Assembly: GCF_963675165.1 (NCBI RefSeq) | Contig: NC_087379.1 | Span: forward strand, 1,311,001-1,375,000 | DNA length: 64,000 nucleotides | Direction of reading: 5' to 3' | From: Halichondria panicea | Taxonomy: Eukaryota; Porifera; Demospongiae; Suberitida; Halichondriidae | Shown here: positions 49,250 through 59,867 of the stretch, piece by piece | Numbering within the stretch: position 1 is the stretch's first letter | Layout: every line of letters starts with the position of its first letter | Made by a program: the position numbers and the translations under genes | Notes under the pieces: generated by a model | Databases searched by the model: none | Seen by the model: the letters and a program-made list of their open reading frames with translations, nothing else | Told to the model about the DNA's origin: nothing

Positions 49250-51129
49250 GCAACTAGACTTCTAGTTACTTTTTGTAGATAACGGAGTTAGGATTACATT
49301 GAAGCCTTCTTCAGGAGTGCTTAATTATTACAGAAGTTTGTTTTCTATAAGGTTTTAACTATGTTACGAAATAAATGTAATTGGCAATAGAAGAGCTTAA
49401 TGGAACTTAACAGAAACAGAAGTCTACATCTGATGGCTTGACAAGTGATCTTCAAGCATAGATCTCTCCGATGTATTTGAAGTGTTCTGTCAACCAAGAA
49501 TAAAAAGGGGTCTGCAAAGAGGTCACAATGGCTGCATGCTGCTTCTGGCAATGTACAGCTTTGCAGCTCTTTTCTGACTCTTGTAGCTAGCTAATAAAAA
49601 GCTAGCACTTTAGTGCAAGGCTAATTCAGAAGTTTCAGAGCCTCTTCCTCTTTTCAGTATAATTATATCGTAAAAAAAATAGAGTACAAAAACATGGAAA
49701 TTAGACGAAGGGCTATTTAGTATAAATTATAGCTTTATAAGATATAGATTTCTAAGATAAATTTCCAGTAGTATCAGACTCACCACCAGCATGCATAGGG
49801 CATAGAGTTACTATAGGGATGCTACTAGACGCTTCACCATCCCTTTCAAAACTAAAGGCCTAGGCCAAATGCAGTTATTCTGTATAAGTTACAAAAGGTC
49901 ACAAATACAGTGCAGCATGTGTCTATACCAGTACTTTTGCATTCTCTGCCCTCCAAAATGGCGGTTTCCTGCATAACCGGAAGCAATTGATGTGGGCAGA
50001 GCCAATATTTACTTCCGCTGCACTATCTCTATTAAAGGTTACTATGATTATGACTATTAGATTTTTTGACACAACTTCCTCTATTGCGATGAGTTCTTGC
50101 ATGTATATACAGCTAGCCTCGATCCCAGGCTGCACTTCACTCAGGGAAGTGGGCCTGGTATCGACTGCTTGTGCATGCGCTAATATCCCCCCGGTATCCG
50201 GGGGGCTTTGGATAACATCATATATATGCTCAGTAAAATAATGACATCACAACGAACGGAAGTGGATTGAAGGAAGTATATAGAAAGTTCGATTGAAGGT
50301 TTCTAGCCCATTGGATATCTCTGATAGCGACACTTATATTTTTTCATAGTTTGAGGATGCTCAAGGATCAATAAAGTGCAAGTATAGAGTTTCTATAGGC
50401 TTTTAGTCATGCATGGTTTTGTAGATTTGCAAAATAATGCTTTGTTTTCAAGTTATGCCTATAGTTTGGCTCTTAATGGAATGCCTTTTCAGAGGAGTGC
50501 GTATAGCAAAACTTGTCTATGGAGTGTTGCTACTCTATACCTATATAGTAGTTAGCTCTGCACTAGAATGCTAGCTATTGCATGGTAGCTGCATGCAAGA
50601 GTGAGAAGAGAGCTGCAAGGCTCTGCTCATGCAGCCATTAATGTTCATCAGACTTGAACTTTTGGCATCGATTGTTTTTAACAACAATCATAGTCGATCA
50701 CTACCCACTCTTCGAGTTTGCATTTATATGATAATATACTAATTATGTGTGTATCAAACTGAAAGCTATATAGATTAGTAGTTTTATGTTATGTGGCATT
50801 GGCACCTCCACCGAGGCATCAGCACCTGTGGTGCTTCCATATACTTATAGTGTTCTATCCATAAGTTGAATAGTAAAAAAATAATAATAGATAAAGTAAA
50901 GAGTTTAGGAGATGAGGAGAAGATACGGCTTATCAAAAATGCGCAGTCATAAGGGGTGTAAACCAGTCTAATTAAGGGGCGTGTAACAAGAAGTAGGCGT
51001 GGTCTCTAAAATTTCTCGTGGCGCAGTAACTTCTTCCTTCAGAAATCCCTTTTGTTAATGTCTAGCTACGCCCCATGCATGCTGCATGGGGATCTAAATA
51101 ATGAAATGGGTGCAATGTCAAATGTAAAG
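49250..51129. other. Intergenic region with repeat remnants
   Basis: No supported exon. It contains a fragment of the ATGCCTCGGTG family at about 49550-49640 (CTTTGCAGCTCTTTTCTGAC), a larger inverted copy at 50349-50819 and a GC palindrome CCCCCCGGTATCCGGGGGG at 50187-50205. Upstream exons or the promoter of the ROCO-Death gene could lie in its left part. Confidence 0.5.
50349..50819 (-). mobile_element. ATGCCTCGGTG TIR element, copy 2 (inverted)
   Basis: Ends CCACCGAGGCAT at 50819 and matches the element at 44229 in reverse: GATCACTACCCACTC, GGCATCGATTGTTTTTAAC and the TTTGCAAAATAATGC block. The other terminus is missing or decayed. Confidence 0.65.
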
Positions 51130-52214
51130 CTATAATAGTGAATGTATGTCCACACCGTAAATCTTCTGTAGAAAACCAAGATCACTCTTTGAAGGCCCAT
51201 CAGCACAATTTAAATGTCTCTTGTGAATCCCTCTCAAAACTGTCTTTTCTTCTTCACTGAGGTTTCCATCAGCCACAACTTCTAATAGATTTTTGTGCTC
51301 TTTCTTCTTAAGCCAGTTCACGTCAAACCTGTATATATACACATAATCATTATTGACATGCATGCATGTAATTGCTACACGGTGCATGCCATACATACCA
51401 GTAGTGCATGACACTGTCTGGATCGTACTCTGGCTTAAACGTGGCATCTTGTGACTGATTTTCCAATATATCGCTGTTAAAATTCACGTTCTTCATTCGA
51501 GGATCCTTTTTCATTTTCCTCACATCCAGCAAGCTGTCCGCTACCTTCCAGAAGTCAGGATGCTGGTGTTCGTGGCACAGACCAAGGGCATGGCCAAATT
51601 GATGAATTACAAGAGATTTCTGCATATTGGGATCTAGACCTTTTAGTGCAAGGGTCATTGTGGGCTCATTGTGGGGAACGGTCATCGCTTGGCTTCCAAC
51701 CTTTGCCCAACATGAGCCACCTGTGCCAAACATGAATTCAGAATGTAGATATTATATTTTAGTACCTGTAAATTTGACTCTGATGTCAGCTTTATCTGCC
51801 CTATCAGTCTTCTTAAAGATTGGAATATTGGGAAATTTTTTTGGATTCCAAGCCTCAGCCCAAGAGAGGATATTATCGATGTTGAGCACACCATACTCAC
51901 ACTCCCACTTTTCCTGCTCAAGAATATCGGGATTGAGAAAGTAGACATACAGGACGTCCTTCCCAGTCCAGAAGTTGACATAAGAATCAACTCCTTTCTG
52001 GTTAGCATCACTTAAGCCGTCTTCACCCAACAAGTCTGTGCGAGTTGAAATCTGGTGGAACAAATAGAAGCTATTACTCTCAGCAAACTTGCGCACACAC
52101 ACACGCCACACACACACGCCACACACACACACACCTGATCAAGTTGGACAGTATTAACATGGTACTCGTCTATCAACTCTGGTAGACCAACTCCTCCCAC
52201 ATCAGAGGCTGTGT
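51130..52214 (-). CDS. Astacin-like metalloprotease, catalytic Glu replaced, 5' end not found
   Basis: Four exons on minus (52214-52135, 52051-51766, 51720-51399, 51328-51130) give about 295 residues. Landmarks: FWTGKDVLYVYFLNPDILEQ, GGSCWAKVGS (compare GCWSxVG in M12A), the zinc motif HQFGHALGLCHEHQHPD and the Met-turn DSVMHYW. The three zinc His, the Gly, the Met-turn and its Tyr are all present. The second residue of HExxHxxGxxH is Gln (codon CAA), so normal peptidase activity is unlikely. The C-terminal 66 residues are charged with no known domain. The first exon needs a donor in phase 1, and I see no signal-peptide exon nearby. The SAM-CARD gene upstream on the same strand has such a donor at 56424. 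Confidence 0.78.
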
Positions 52215-52337
52215 CTGCAAGGAGTGTTACGTATACTGAATGTCTTATTTACCCAATATATAGTTTACACCAGATTATTGTCGTGTTTACATTCAGTTAA
52301 AATTACTTTATCTTATCTCTGCCCCACGATATGCACA

Positions 52338-52625
52338 ATGATACCAATGACAACAGAACTCTTAAAACTGCACTAAAAGCGGTCGTTAATACATCTAGCT
52401 TCACCCTAGGTGCATGGTTTGTGCCTCCACAAACGGTGCCCCTGAGGTATACACCTGGTAGGTTTTAGGTGATACCAATGACAACAGAACTCTTAAAACT
52501 GCATAGCCAGCTGAGTATTACACTAAAAGCGGTCGTTATTATCGTCTAGCTTCATCCCTGGGTGGGTTTAGTGCATTACTTGCCTCACACAAACGGTGCC
52601 TTGAGGTGTACACCTGATAGGTTAT
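52338..52625 (+). repeat. Tandem duplication of about 130-155 bp
   Basis: GATACCAATGACAACAGAAC...CTAAAAGCGGTCGTTA...CACAAACGGTGCC...ACACCTG occurs twice in a row, at about 52338-52468 and 52469-52625. The second copy has a small insertion. It is non-coding and upstream of the protease exons. Confidence 0.85.
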
Positions 52626-52828
52626 AGAGAGGCTCGCTATACTTAAGAAAATTAATTCAACTCTAAGGCTATTGTGATTCTAACATTGACGTATTGTCTA
52701 TATATAGGCATTGAATGTGAGAGTGCTGTCTTCAAATGTGGCCATACAAAAGTTTTATGACCAACAATTGTAAATATTATATATACTGTACTGCACTGTA
52801 AATAATCCTACAACAAGTTTGTTCTATA

Positions 52829-53010
52829 TATAGCGGGTAAGTTTCGTGGGGTAAAAAAATTCGTTCAACTCGAGAAACGGTGGTTTTCGTGAGTTGTTTA
52901 GTCGTTGCCTGCACTGCATTCCTACGTTCCGGTAAGCCACGCCTACGTTAAAATTTCAGCTAAGCCCACGAAAATAACAAATATTTTACCCCACGAAATT
53001 ACCCGCTATA
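52829..53010. mobile_element. TACCGTA-group MITE
   Basis: 182 bp, left TATAGCGGGTAAGTTTCGTG and right inverse ACGAAATTACCCGCTATA, followed by ATACGGTA. The interior is AT-rich. It resembles the fragment at 9281-9364. Confidence 0.75.
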
Positions 53011-53077
53011 ATACGGTAATCTACTTTGCGATAAACTATATTTCATGAAATTTAAGTGCCTCAAAAAGTCCATGCTA

Positions 53078-53289
53078 CCGTATTACGTGAATGTTTTGCG
53101 AGCATCAAATATTTGCGAATTTTGCGAGGGTTGATCAATTCGCAACAATAAAATCCGCAAAACCTAAATTATTACTAGTAAATACACACGATCCTTGCCA
53201 GAACGCAATAGTTAGATCGCAAAGGGTCAAATGTTTCGCTGATTTGGCTCATTCGCAAAGGTTTTTGAGCAGCAAAATATTCGGTATAC
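53078..53289. mobile_element. Second TACCGTA-group element
   Basis: Begins TACCGTATTACGTGAATG and ends GCAAAATATTCGGTATAC. Inner blocks TTTGCGAATTTTGCGAGG and CATTCGCAAAGG are inverted relatives. Termini are imperfect. Confidence 0.5.
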
Positions 53290-53387
53290 GACAATTGGAA
53301 AATGCAATGAAGTTGAATACGTGCCTATAACAGTCATGTGACCTAATTCCAGAGGTTATAAGCATTTTTATTCCCTATATACATGTG

Positions 53388-53432
53388 GGTGTGGCTGTTC
53401 AACACGGCTGGTCGCATGCAGTCTTGTGTAGC
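53388..53432 (-). pseudogene. Fragment resembling the CARD-gene exon 5
   Basis: GTGGGTGTGGCTGTTCAACA...GGCTGGTCGCA...GTCTTGTG matches 56461-56503 inside exon 5 of the SAM-CARD gene, with a small insertion and then loss of similarity. It is a short decayed duplicate, not an exon. Confidence 0.6.
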
Positions 53433-54006
53433 TAACAATCTACCAGGGGCTTAGCTGAGCTTACAAGACCAGCCCACTTTTTTAGTCGTACCGATAACCG
53501 CATCAGGTCTCCAAGGTGAACAGCCTCTATAGTTGAAACAATGCAGGTGAGGGAATTCGGCAAAATATAGTTCTGAGGCCATATATATATAGCAGGGTGC
53601 ATGCTTAGGCTGGGCGATAGATGTTGGGCCGGTGACAGGGTACACGCCTTGATTACAATAGCAGGGTTTCATACAGGTTTTTAGCTAGGGGGAGAAATGA
53701 CGACGACCATAGGCCGCCACAATATGGGGGGGTCCGGGGGGCAGCCCCCGAAAAAATGTTGCGAAATTATTGTCTATAAGGAAAGTTTTCGTGTTAAAAC
53801 TAACTGTTTTATTGCCGTCACCTTGCCAGAAAAAATGTTGCACTAAGCAGAAAGCTACTCAAATTGATGCATGTGTATGGTCCCGCTATGTACACTGCTA
53901 TGTATAATGCATGTATACATGTATTTTGTGTATTGGATGTATATGTAATCTCCTGTCTGAACTTTTGAATATTACCATGTGCTAGATCAAAATGGATATA
54001 ATTATA

Positions 54007-54439
54007 CAGTAGACTTCTCGCTATTCCGGCTCTCTGAAGTACGGCCACCTCGATATACCGGCCATTTGGCTTGGCACGGAATGCTAGCTATAAAATGTTT
54101 ACTGCACAAAACTCACCCTGAAGTACGGCCACTCGCTATTCCGTTTACCGGCCAGTGCTGGCTGTCCCAAACAAGGTTTTCAATATAATTTTATACGTAT
54201 ATTACGGCCAGATATGACGTTTTGGGTGTGGTTTAGCAAATAAAATTGGATTACACTTAAATAGAGAACAGAATGATTCATTATCCTACATTATCCTCGA
54301 GACAAGAACCGCAAAAGTAGTCATTAGATTTGAGGTAAGGCCGTTTTTAAACCGCGGCTATTTCCTGAGCTACAGCCACCTCGCTTTTCCGGCCAAGCTG
54401 CATGGTCCCAAGGGTGACCGGATTAACGAGAGTCTACTG
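54007..54439. mobile_element. pogo/Tc1-mariner-like MITE
   Basis: 433 bp, left CAGTAGACTTCTCGCTATTC and right inverse CAGTAGACTCTCGTTAATCC, flanked by TA on both sides. CAGTAGACTCTCG termini with TA targets are typical of pogo-type elements. It is non-coding. Confidence 0.8.
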
Positions 54440-54610
54440 TACATGCAGTCTACACTAAGACTCCCGGAAAAGTGTATTATACAGTTCATTTGTTAATTTA
54501 TATGGGCCCTTATGGGAGATAATGATATTCAGAATTTGCGGCAGTAACAAAAACAGTAACACTCTTTTTGTCAGGATAACTTTTCATCAGTATAAAATGA
54601 TATAGAAATG

Positions 54611-55373
54611 AATGAACGAGGTTGCAAGCGTGCGCTTGCTAATGCCTCTTGATATGTTATGCTTTTGCTCTAGTGTTATAGTAGTTTCTATAATGAATTT
54701 TACATTAAAGTTAGCTTATCAATATAGACTCACTGAGAAGAAAAGACTTATTACATGCATCTATTGTTGTTTATCTATTGTATTATGTGGCTTACCAGGA
54801 CCTCAAGAAAGAAGAAAATTGCAGCAAGATCAGTTCAGTGTATATATAATATCTAAGAAGAAAAGACTTGTGTACATGCATATTGTTATCTATATTGTTA
54901 TAATTATGGTAGTGTTTTGTGGCTTACCAGGCCCTCAAGGAAAAGATGACTGCCAGGAGAATCTGGATTCTGCCATGGATACTATTTTCTGATCACATGT
55001 GGGGAATGAGCGCGCATGCGCATTACATCCACAGGAATAATTAAAGGTTGTATCCAAAGAGATCAATTTCACAAATGGCTACTAATGCTAGCTGTTTTAA
55101 CAGATATTTTTTTACTCTTGTAGCTAACAAAAAGCTAGTGCTTTAGTGCAAGGCTAACTCATAATTTTTTTATGTTGAATAGAAAGTTTGTGTGAACAGA
55201 TGATGCTATGAAAGATTCTGAAGAGACTGCAACAGCCTTCAATGTAGCCATAAATCGAGAAAGAAGGTTTAGTTTGCTAATCCACGAATCAAAATCCAAG
55301 AGAACATGGCTAGAAGGCTATAGAAGCTGTTAGTTTTCGTCGCATTGCAAGCAGTTACAGCTGGAACAGACAC

Positions 55374-55404
<31 letters not shown>

Positions 55405-55458
55405 CACACAGTCAGCTTTACCGTATCCCTAGTGCGGTTATACGCCTCGAGGCATAAT
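54611..55458 (-). mobile_element. Dispersed repeat X, copy 2
   Basis: Reverse-oriented partner of 37651-38476. Both share the GTGCGCTTGC end, TTACCAGG-CCTCAAG blocks, the GCATTACATCCACAGGAATA region, the TGTTTTAACAGATATTTTT region and the GAGGCATA end. A 126-codon plus-strand frame (54612-54992) partly persists on the minus strand in copy 1 (MLMPLAMLCFRSSVIVVSIM versus MPLDMLCFCSSVIVVSIM). This may be a vestige of a coding region. A CAGA microsatellite lies at 55374-55405. Confidence 0.8.
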
Positions 55459-55842
55459 AAGCTACTAAAAATAAAGTGGTAAGAAGGAACTGAATAGTTC
55501 CAAATTTTTCTGTGACTTTGATTTCAGGGCAAATTCAGTACTGGGGGTGGTAAACCAAATAAGAACACTAATGACCCAGCTTTGACTAAGATACAACAAA
55601 GTAAACATTGACAAAATGAGTAAGTTTAGCTCTTGCCTATATACTTGCCACTTGAGTGTCCAGAGTTTCTTGAAACTGCTTATAGATAGCTAATACAATG
55701 CTAGAAGTTAGTCTTTGCAAAGAAATAAACAGCATCCGCTTTGCCTTTTATAGAAGGTTTTGTGTTAGTACACAAAACCGTCTATAAAATAAACATTGGC
55801 TAGTTTATTGGTCGTTTGGACTGACTTTGATTTCTGGGCAAA

Positions 55843-58800
55843 TTAGTACTCCCCAGTTCTGGATCCTAATTTTCCTGTGGCCAGTTCATGAATACCACTC
55901 TGGAACCTGGCTTGCACTTCAGGACCTGGGTATGGATGCTGGAAAAACTGTTCCAATTCTGATAGTAAACGTACAATGACGTAACAGAAGCCATAATTAC
56001 ATTTACGGAGAATTACTGTAGTATTTACAAGCCACAAGCCACAAACAGAATTGTTATGTAACCACAAGGGGAAATTTACTCACTATGATACATAACCACA
56101 ATTACATCACCTAAAGCCAAATTTGTAGTCTTAGTGTACACTCAAACTGTATAAGAGGCTTTTTCTCAACTGATTTACATGTAGAGCTACATGTAGATCT
56201 ATAATATTATGTATTCCTTCACTGTAAAACCCCACAATTTGGTATGACATTGTTAATTTTTCATATTTCCAGGGTGGGGGAATTTTGACCAGGGGTGGGA
56301 AACTCCCACCTAATTATGAAACCATGAATAGTAAAAGCTTCTGCTCAGCTCCCGGCTATCCAATAAGACAGTAATTAATGTTAAGTTATAACTTAGCTGG
56401 ATAGGCCACTGAATTGTACAGACCTGTCTGAGGGAGTGAAGCCTTTGGTGGAGGTTGCTGGTGTGGGTGTGGCTGTTCAACATGGCTGGTCGCAGTCTTG
56501 TGCCGCTCGTAACTATCGTGCAGCTTCTTGACAACATCGTCAGTAAAAGGGCCAGCAATGGCAGTGATAAAGCAGTTGAATACACTGGGATTGAGCTTAA
56601 TTCGAGGGATGATGGCATCTAAAATCTTTCGAGATTTATCGGAGTCCGTAACTCCAATTATTCTAGAGAACTCGAGAACTTCATCTGGTATGTAGCCATT
56701 GGAGAAGAGGATATCAGCGTATGCAGCAGGTTGAGCTTTGAATGTGGACACCAATGCTCCAAAGTTCTCTTGGAAGGACAGATACTCTGGAGAATGGTCG
56801 GGGGTTGCTTGAGTAGCCATTGCAGTTAGCACTGTATTTCGAACAATGGTATAGAGTGCACATCAATTTCAATGGCATAGAGTGCACATCAATTTTAGAT
56901 AGTTATTAGACTATGTTGCTAAAAGGCTTAGCTACCGTATAGCGCGAAATTTTCGAGGGGCTTAATTTTCGCGGATTTCGTGGGTTAGTATTCTACACGA
57001 AAATAAGTCCACGAAAATTGTTAAATTACCTGCTATAACATGCAAAGATTTAAGGCGTGGCTTCCGGTTAGCAGTCATTCCGCGAACATTGTGCAACGAA
57101 ATGGCTTTTAGAGGCCAATCCACGAAATATTAAGTGCCTCGAAAATTTCGCGCTATACGGTATTTGAGGCTTTTGAATTGAAATTGCAACTTTGAGATGG
57201 CTCAGTACTAAGATATCATTATAATTATGCACTCACCTTAGTGCTATTAGTGGCTACCCGTAGCCCTAGCTAAAAGTCTTGACAGATACTGTGTGGTAGG
57301 AAGTGGAGCCCACAAAACCACTTGATAAACCCTTCCCATGCAACTAGATCTTATGTGAGCATGCGCATTTTAGGCCACTAAAAGAGAAATACCGGAAGTG
57401 AAATGAAATAATGGGCATGGCAATAGGAGTGGCGCAGCGGCAGAGGAGGCTACTTTTCGATGTATGTGACGTTGGCTAATTTTTGATTCTGGACGTGCCT
57501 TAATACCCCTGAGTAACAACAACACCTAATAACACAACAACTATAGGCTCAGTGTCTAAGCAATCTACCAAGCCTATATATTATAGCAGCTCATGCATGA
57601 GCCGGGGAAACACAAAAAAGCGTGGAAACAAGAAATTCGGCGAGAGCATAACTCTGATCCGTTACAAGGTCATTCATACGTACAGTGAACTTTTTTTACT
57701 GGACTTAGTGGTTTTCTCAGCCAATTCTAATAATATAGTGCAATTCCCTATTACATTGACATAATGATCTTGAATGATCGTGCATTTGTGCTTAAATGAG
57801 TGTTTGAGTTTTTGAGTAGTACAGTGTGGAGCACAGGAATTCACAGCTACATTGTATTATCATTATGCACCACAATGTTTGAACACAGCCTAATTACTTA
57901 AATGTAGCAACACTGGCTGTAAAACGTTCATGATTTTGGACTTATGCGCTCTCGCCGGATTTCTTGTTTCCACGCATGCTTTTTTGGTATGTTTGCCAAT
58001 CCTAGCAACTTTTTTTACGTTGCAAATGTTTTTTTAGCTTTCTTTTTCAGTGTAAAAGTACAATATTTAAATGCGGTAATGTATTTCTATATATGCACTA
58101 ACTCACTTCGCCCTTGGGAAGGTGCAGCTGGCGGTGGGGGTGGCTGACCTGAGCCTGATCCAGGGGAGTCTACATGTGCGTGAAAGACAGACAGACATTA
58201 TAGTGTAGCTTTACTTACTGTTAGTGGTCTGAGAGGATGATACTCTCTAAAAGTACACAGTGTAATAATGGTTTTGGAAATGCATGGACACTTGCACTGT
58301 ACAATTTTATGTTCAGTAGATATTTCTCTGAAGCTACTAGCATCATTGTGACATTTAAGGTTTCACCCTAGCTCCTCCTTCTAGCGGCATAAAATGCTAT
58401 CAGCTAATTATCAATGTTTCAACTCATAATTATATACATAAAATAATTAGTGTCAACACTATCAATCCTTTCCCCTCATAATATCACAACGCCAAACGTT
58501 AAATTCTCCACACTGTTTGGAGATGCTCCCTAACATAGAAAACAGATCCTTATGAAGACCTTCGATTACTTGAACTTCATTAAGACAAAATTGAGTGTTG
58601 AAGTTTCAAAAGCATGCATGCATTGCTTTGTATGGACGATACAACGCCTAAATTATACTCCGTAGAGAGAGGGATATCAAGGGTTTATCAAGGGTTGAAG
58701 TTTATTTGTGTTGAGGTTGACCTACATAATAATGTTGTCATAACTTTTTACACTGAAATTCTTGGATTCTTTGTCTTAATTCTATCTACATGCTGTAGAG

Positions 58801-59867
58801 GTGATAGCTTGAACCAGCTACAAGTTAGTATCTTCGATTCCATGTATGGCATACTTGTCAACCACAATATAGCATAAATGAAGCCATAATTGACCACATA
58901 CTTCCTGCAAATAGACTGTAGAATTCTCACCTCGACTTGAAGGTACTTCTCTGACTTCAGCCCTCTCCTAAATAATATGGTGTGTATACTATAGTATAGA
59001 TATTTGCAATGCTAACGAGCATTCACTATTGATAGCATGTTTTATATGTAGCGTACGTATACTTGATACATTTATTTGAGGTTAGGTGCACAATTACCCT
59101 GGGCTCAAATAGATCTGATCATCAAGCCAGGTTTCACCAACCGTCATAGCTGATTTTTGTCTAATGTAAAACTATAACCGTTCGTACCGCATACTAATAG
59201 TACTGCAGTTTTACCTCAGTGCGGGCCTCCTCCACAAGTTTATTGAGCAAAACTTGTCCTTCAGCTGTAATTTCTCCTAATTTCCAAGTGTCTTCTGTTG
59301 TGAGCAAAAATGACTTGCCCAAGAATCCATTTGCTATAATAATTATTATAATGGACACATTGCTTGATAATAATTATAATAATTATTATGATTATGGTGC
59401 AAACAAACAGTTTACTATAATGATATACACTCATAGTCGACCATTTACCTTTATTGTTTCGTTAATTATACCTCCGTGCACATGCACCAGAGGTAGCTAC
59501 GTAAATTTATAATTATTCCTGATACTAAAATCAATGATAAACTGTTCACAATATTATTTATAATTGTGTACAGTCAACTGAGACCAGATTCAGTCTAAAT
59601 ATTAATCTATAGGGTAGATAGGTAGATCATACAAATCTAAACGAACCTATACAGCTATATATATATATATACGGAACGCTCAAACCATAATATATAGCTT
59701 AGATGCATCATGGAATAGACTCTACATGATTACACTTTATATTGTTAGATCCACTGACCTTTTACAACTTCCAGGTCTTTCTCTCCCAGCCCTCTCTCCC
59801 TAAGCCACTCCATTAGCTCCTCAGTTGACATGTCAAGGTGAAAATTTCCTCTTGACTGTTCAGCCAT
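55843..59867 (-). CDS. SAM / proline-rich / CARD-like adaptor
   Basis: Six exons on minus (59867-59759, 59333-59215, 58967-58931, 58169-58107, 56831-56424, 55958-55843) close in frame to 283 residues. Residues 12-72 are a SAM domain (MSTEELMEWLRERGLGEKDL ... GFLGKSFLLTTEDTWKLGEI). Residues 88-109 are a Gly/Ser/Pro linker with PPPPP. Residues 118-215 look like a CARD-type death fold (LVSTFKAQ...LFSNGYIPDEVLEFSRIIG...DKSRKILDAIIPRI...NCFITAIAG), followed by a His/Gln/Pro stretch. The last exon (ELEQFFQHPYPGPEVQARFQ...) has no known match. SAM and CARD are both homotypic adaptor modules, so a signalling scaffold is likely. The CARD call is by eye and a Death or DED fold is possible. An internal ATG at 56819 could be used alternatively. 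Confidence 0.7.
56933..57162. mobile_element. TACCGTA MITE with perfect termini
   Basis: 230 bp, left TACCGTATAGCGCGAAATTT and right exactly inverted (AAATTTCGCGCTATACGGTA). Inner inverted blocks carry CACGAAAAT. It lies in intron 4 of the SAM-CARD gene. Confidence 0.9.
57606..58036. mobile_element. Truncated copy of the 41326 long-TIR MITE
   Basis: Left arm AGCGTGGAAACAAGAAATTC and right arm ATTTCTTGTTTCCACGC are inverted, as in the 41326 copy, and GAGAGCATAACTCTGATCC is also conserved. The outer end is missing on the left but the right reaches GTTGCAAATGTTTTTTTAG. It lies in intron 4 of the SAM-CARD gene. Confidence 0.75.
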
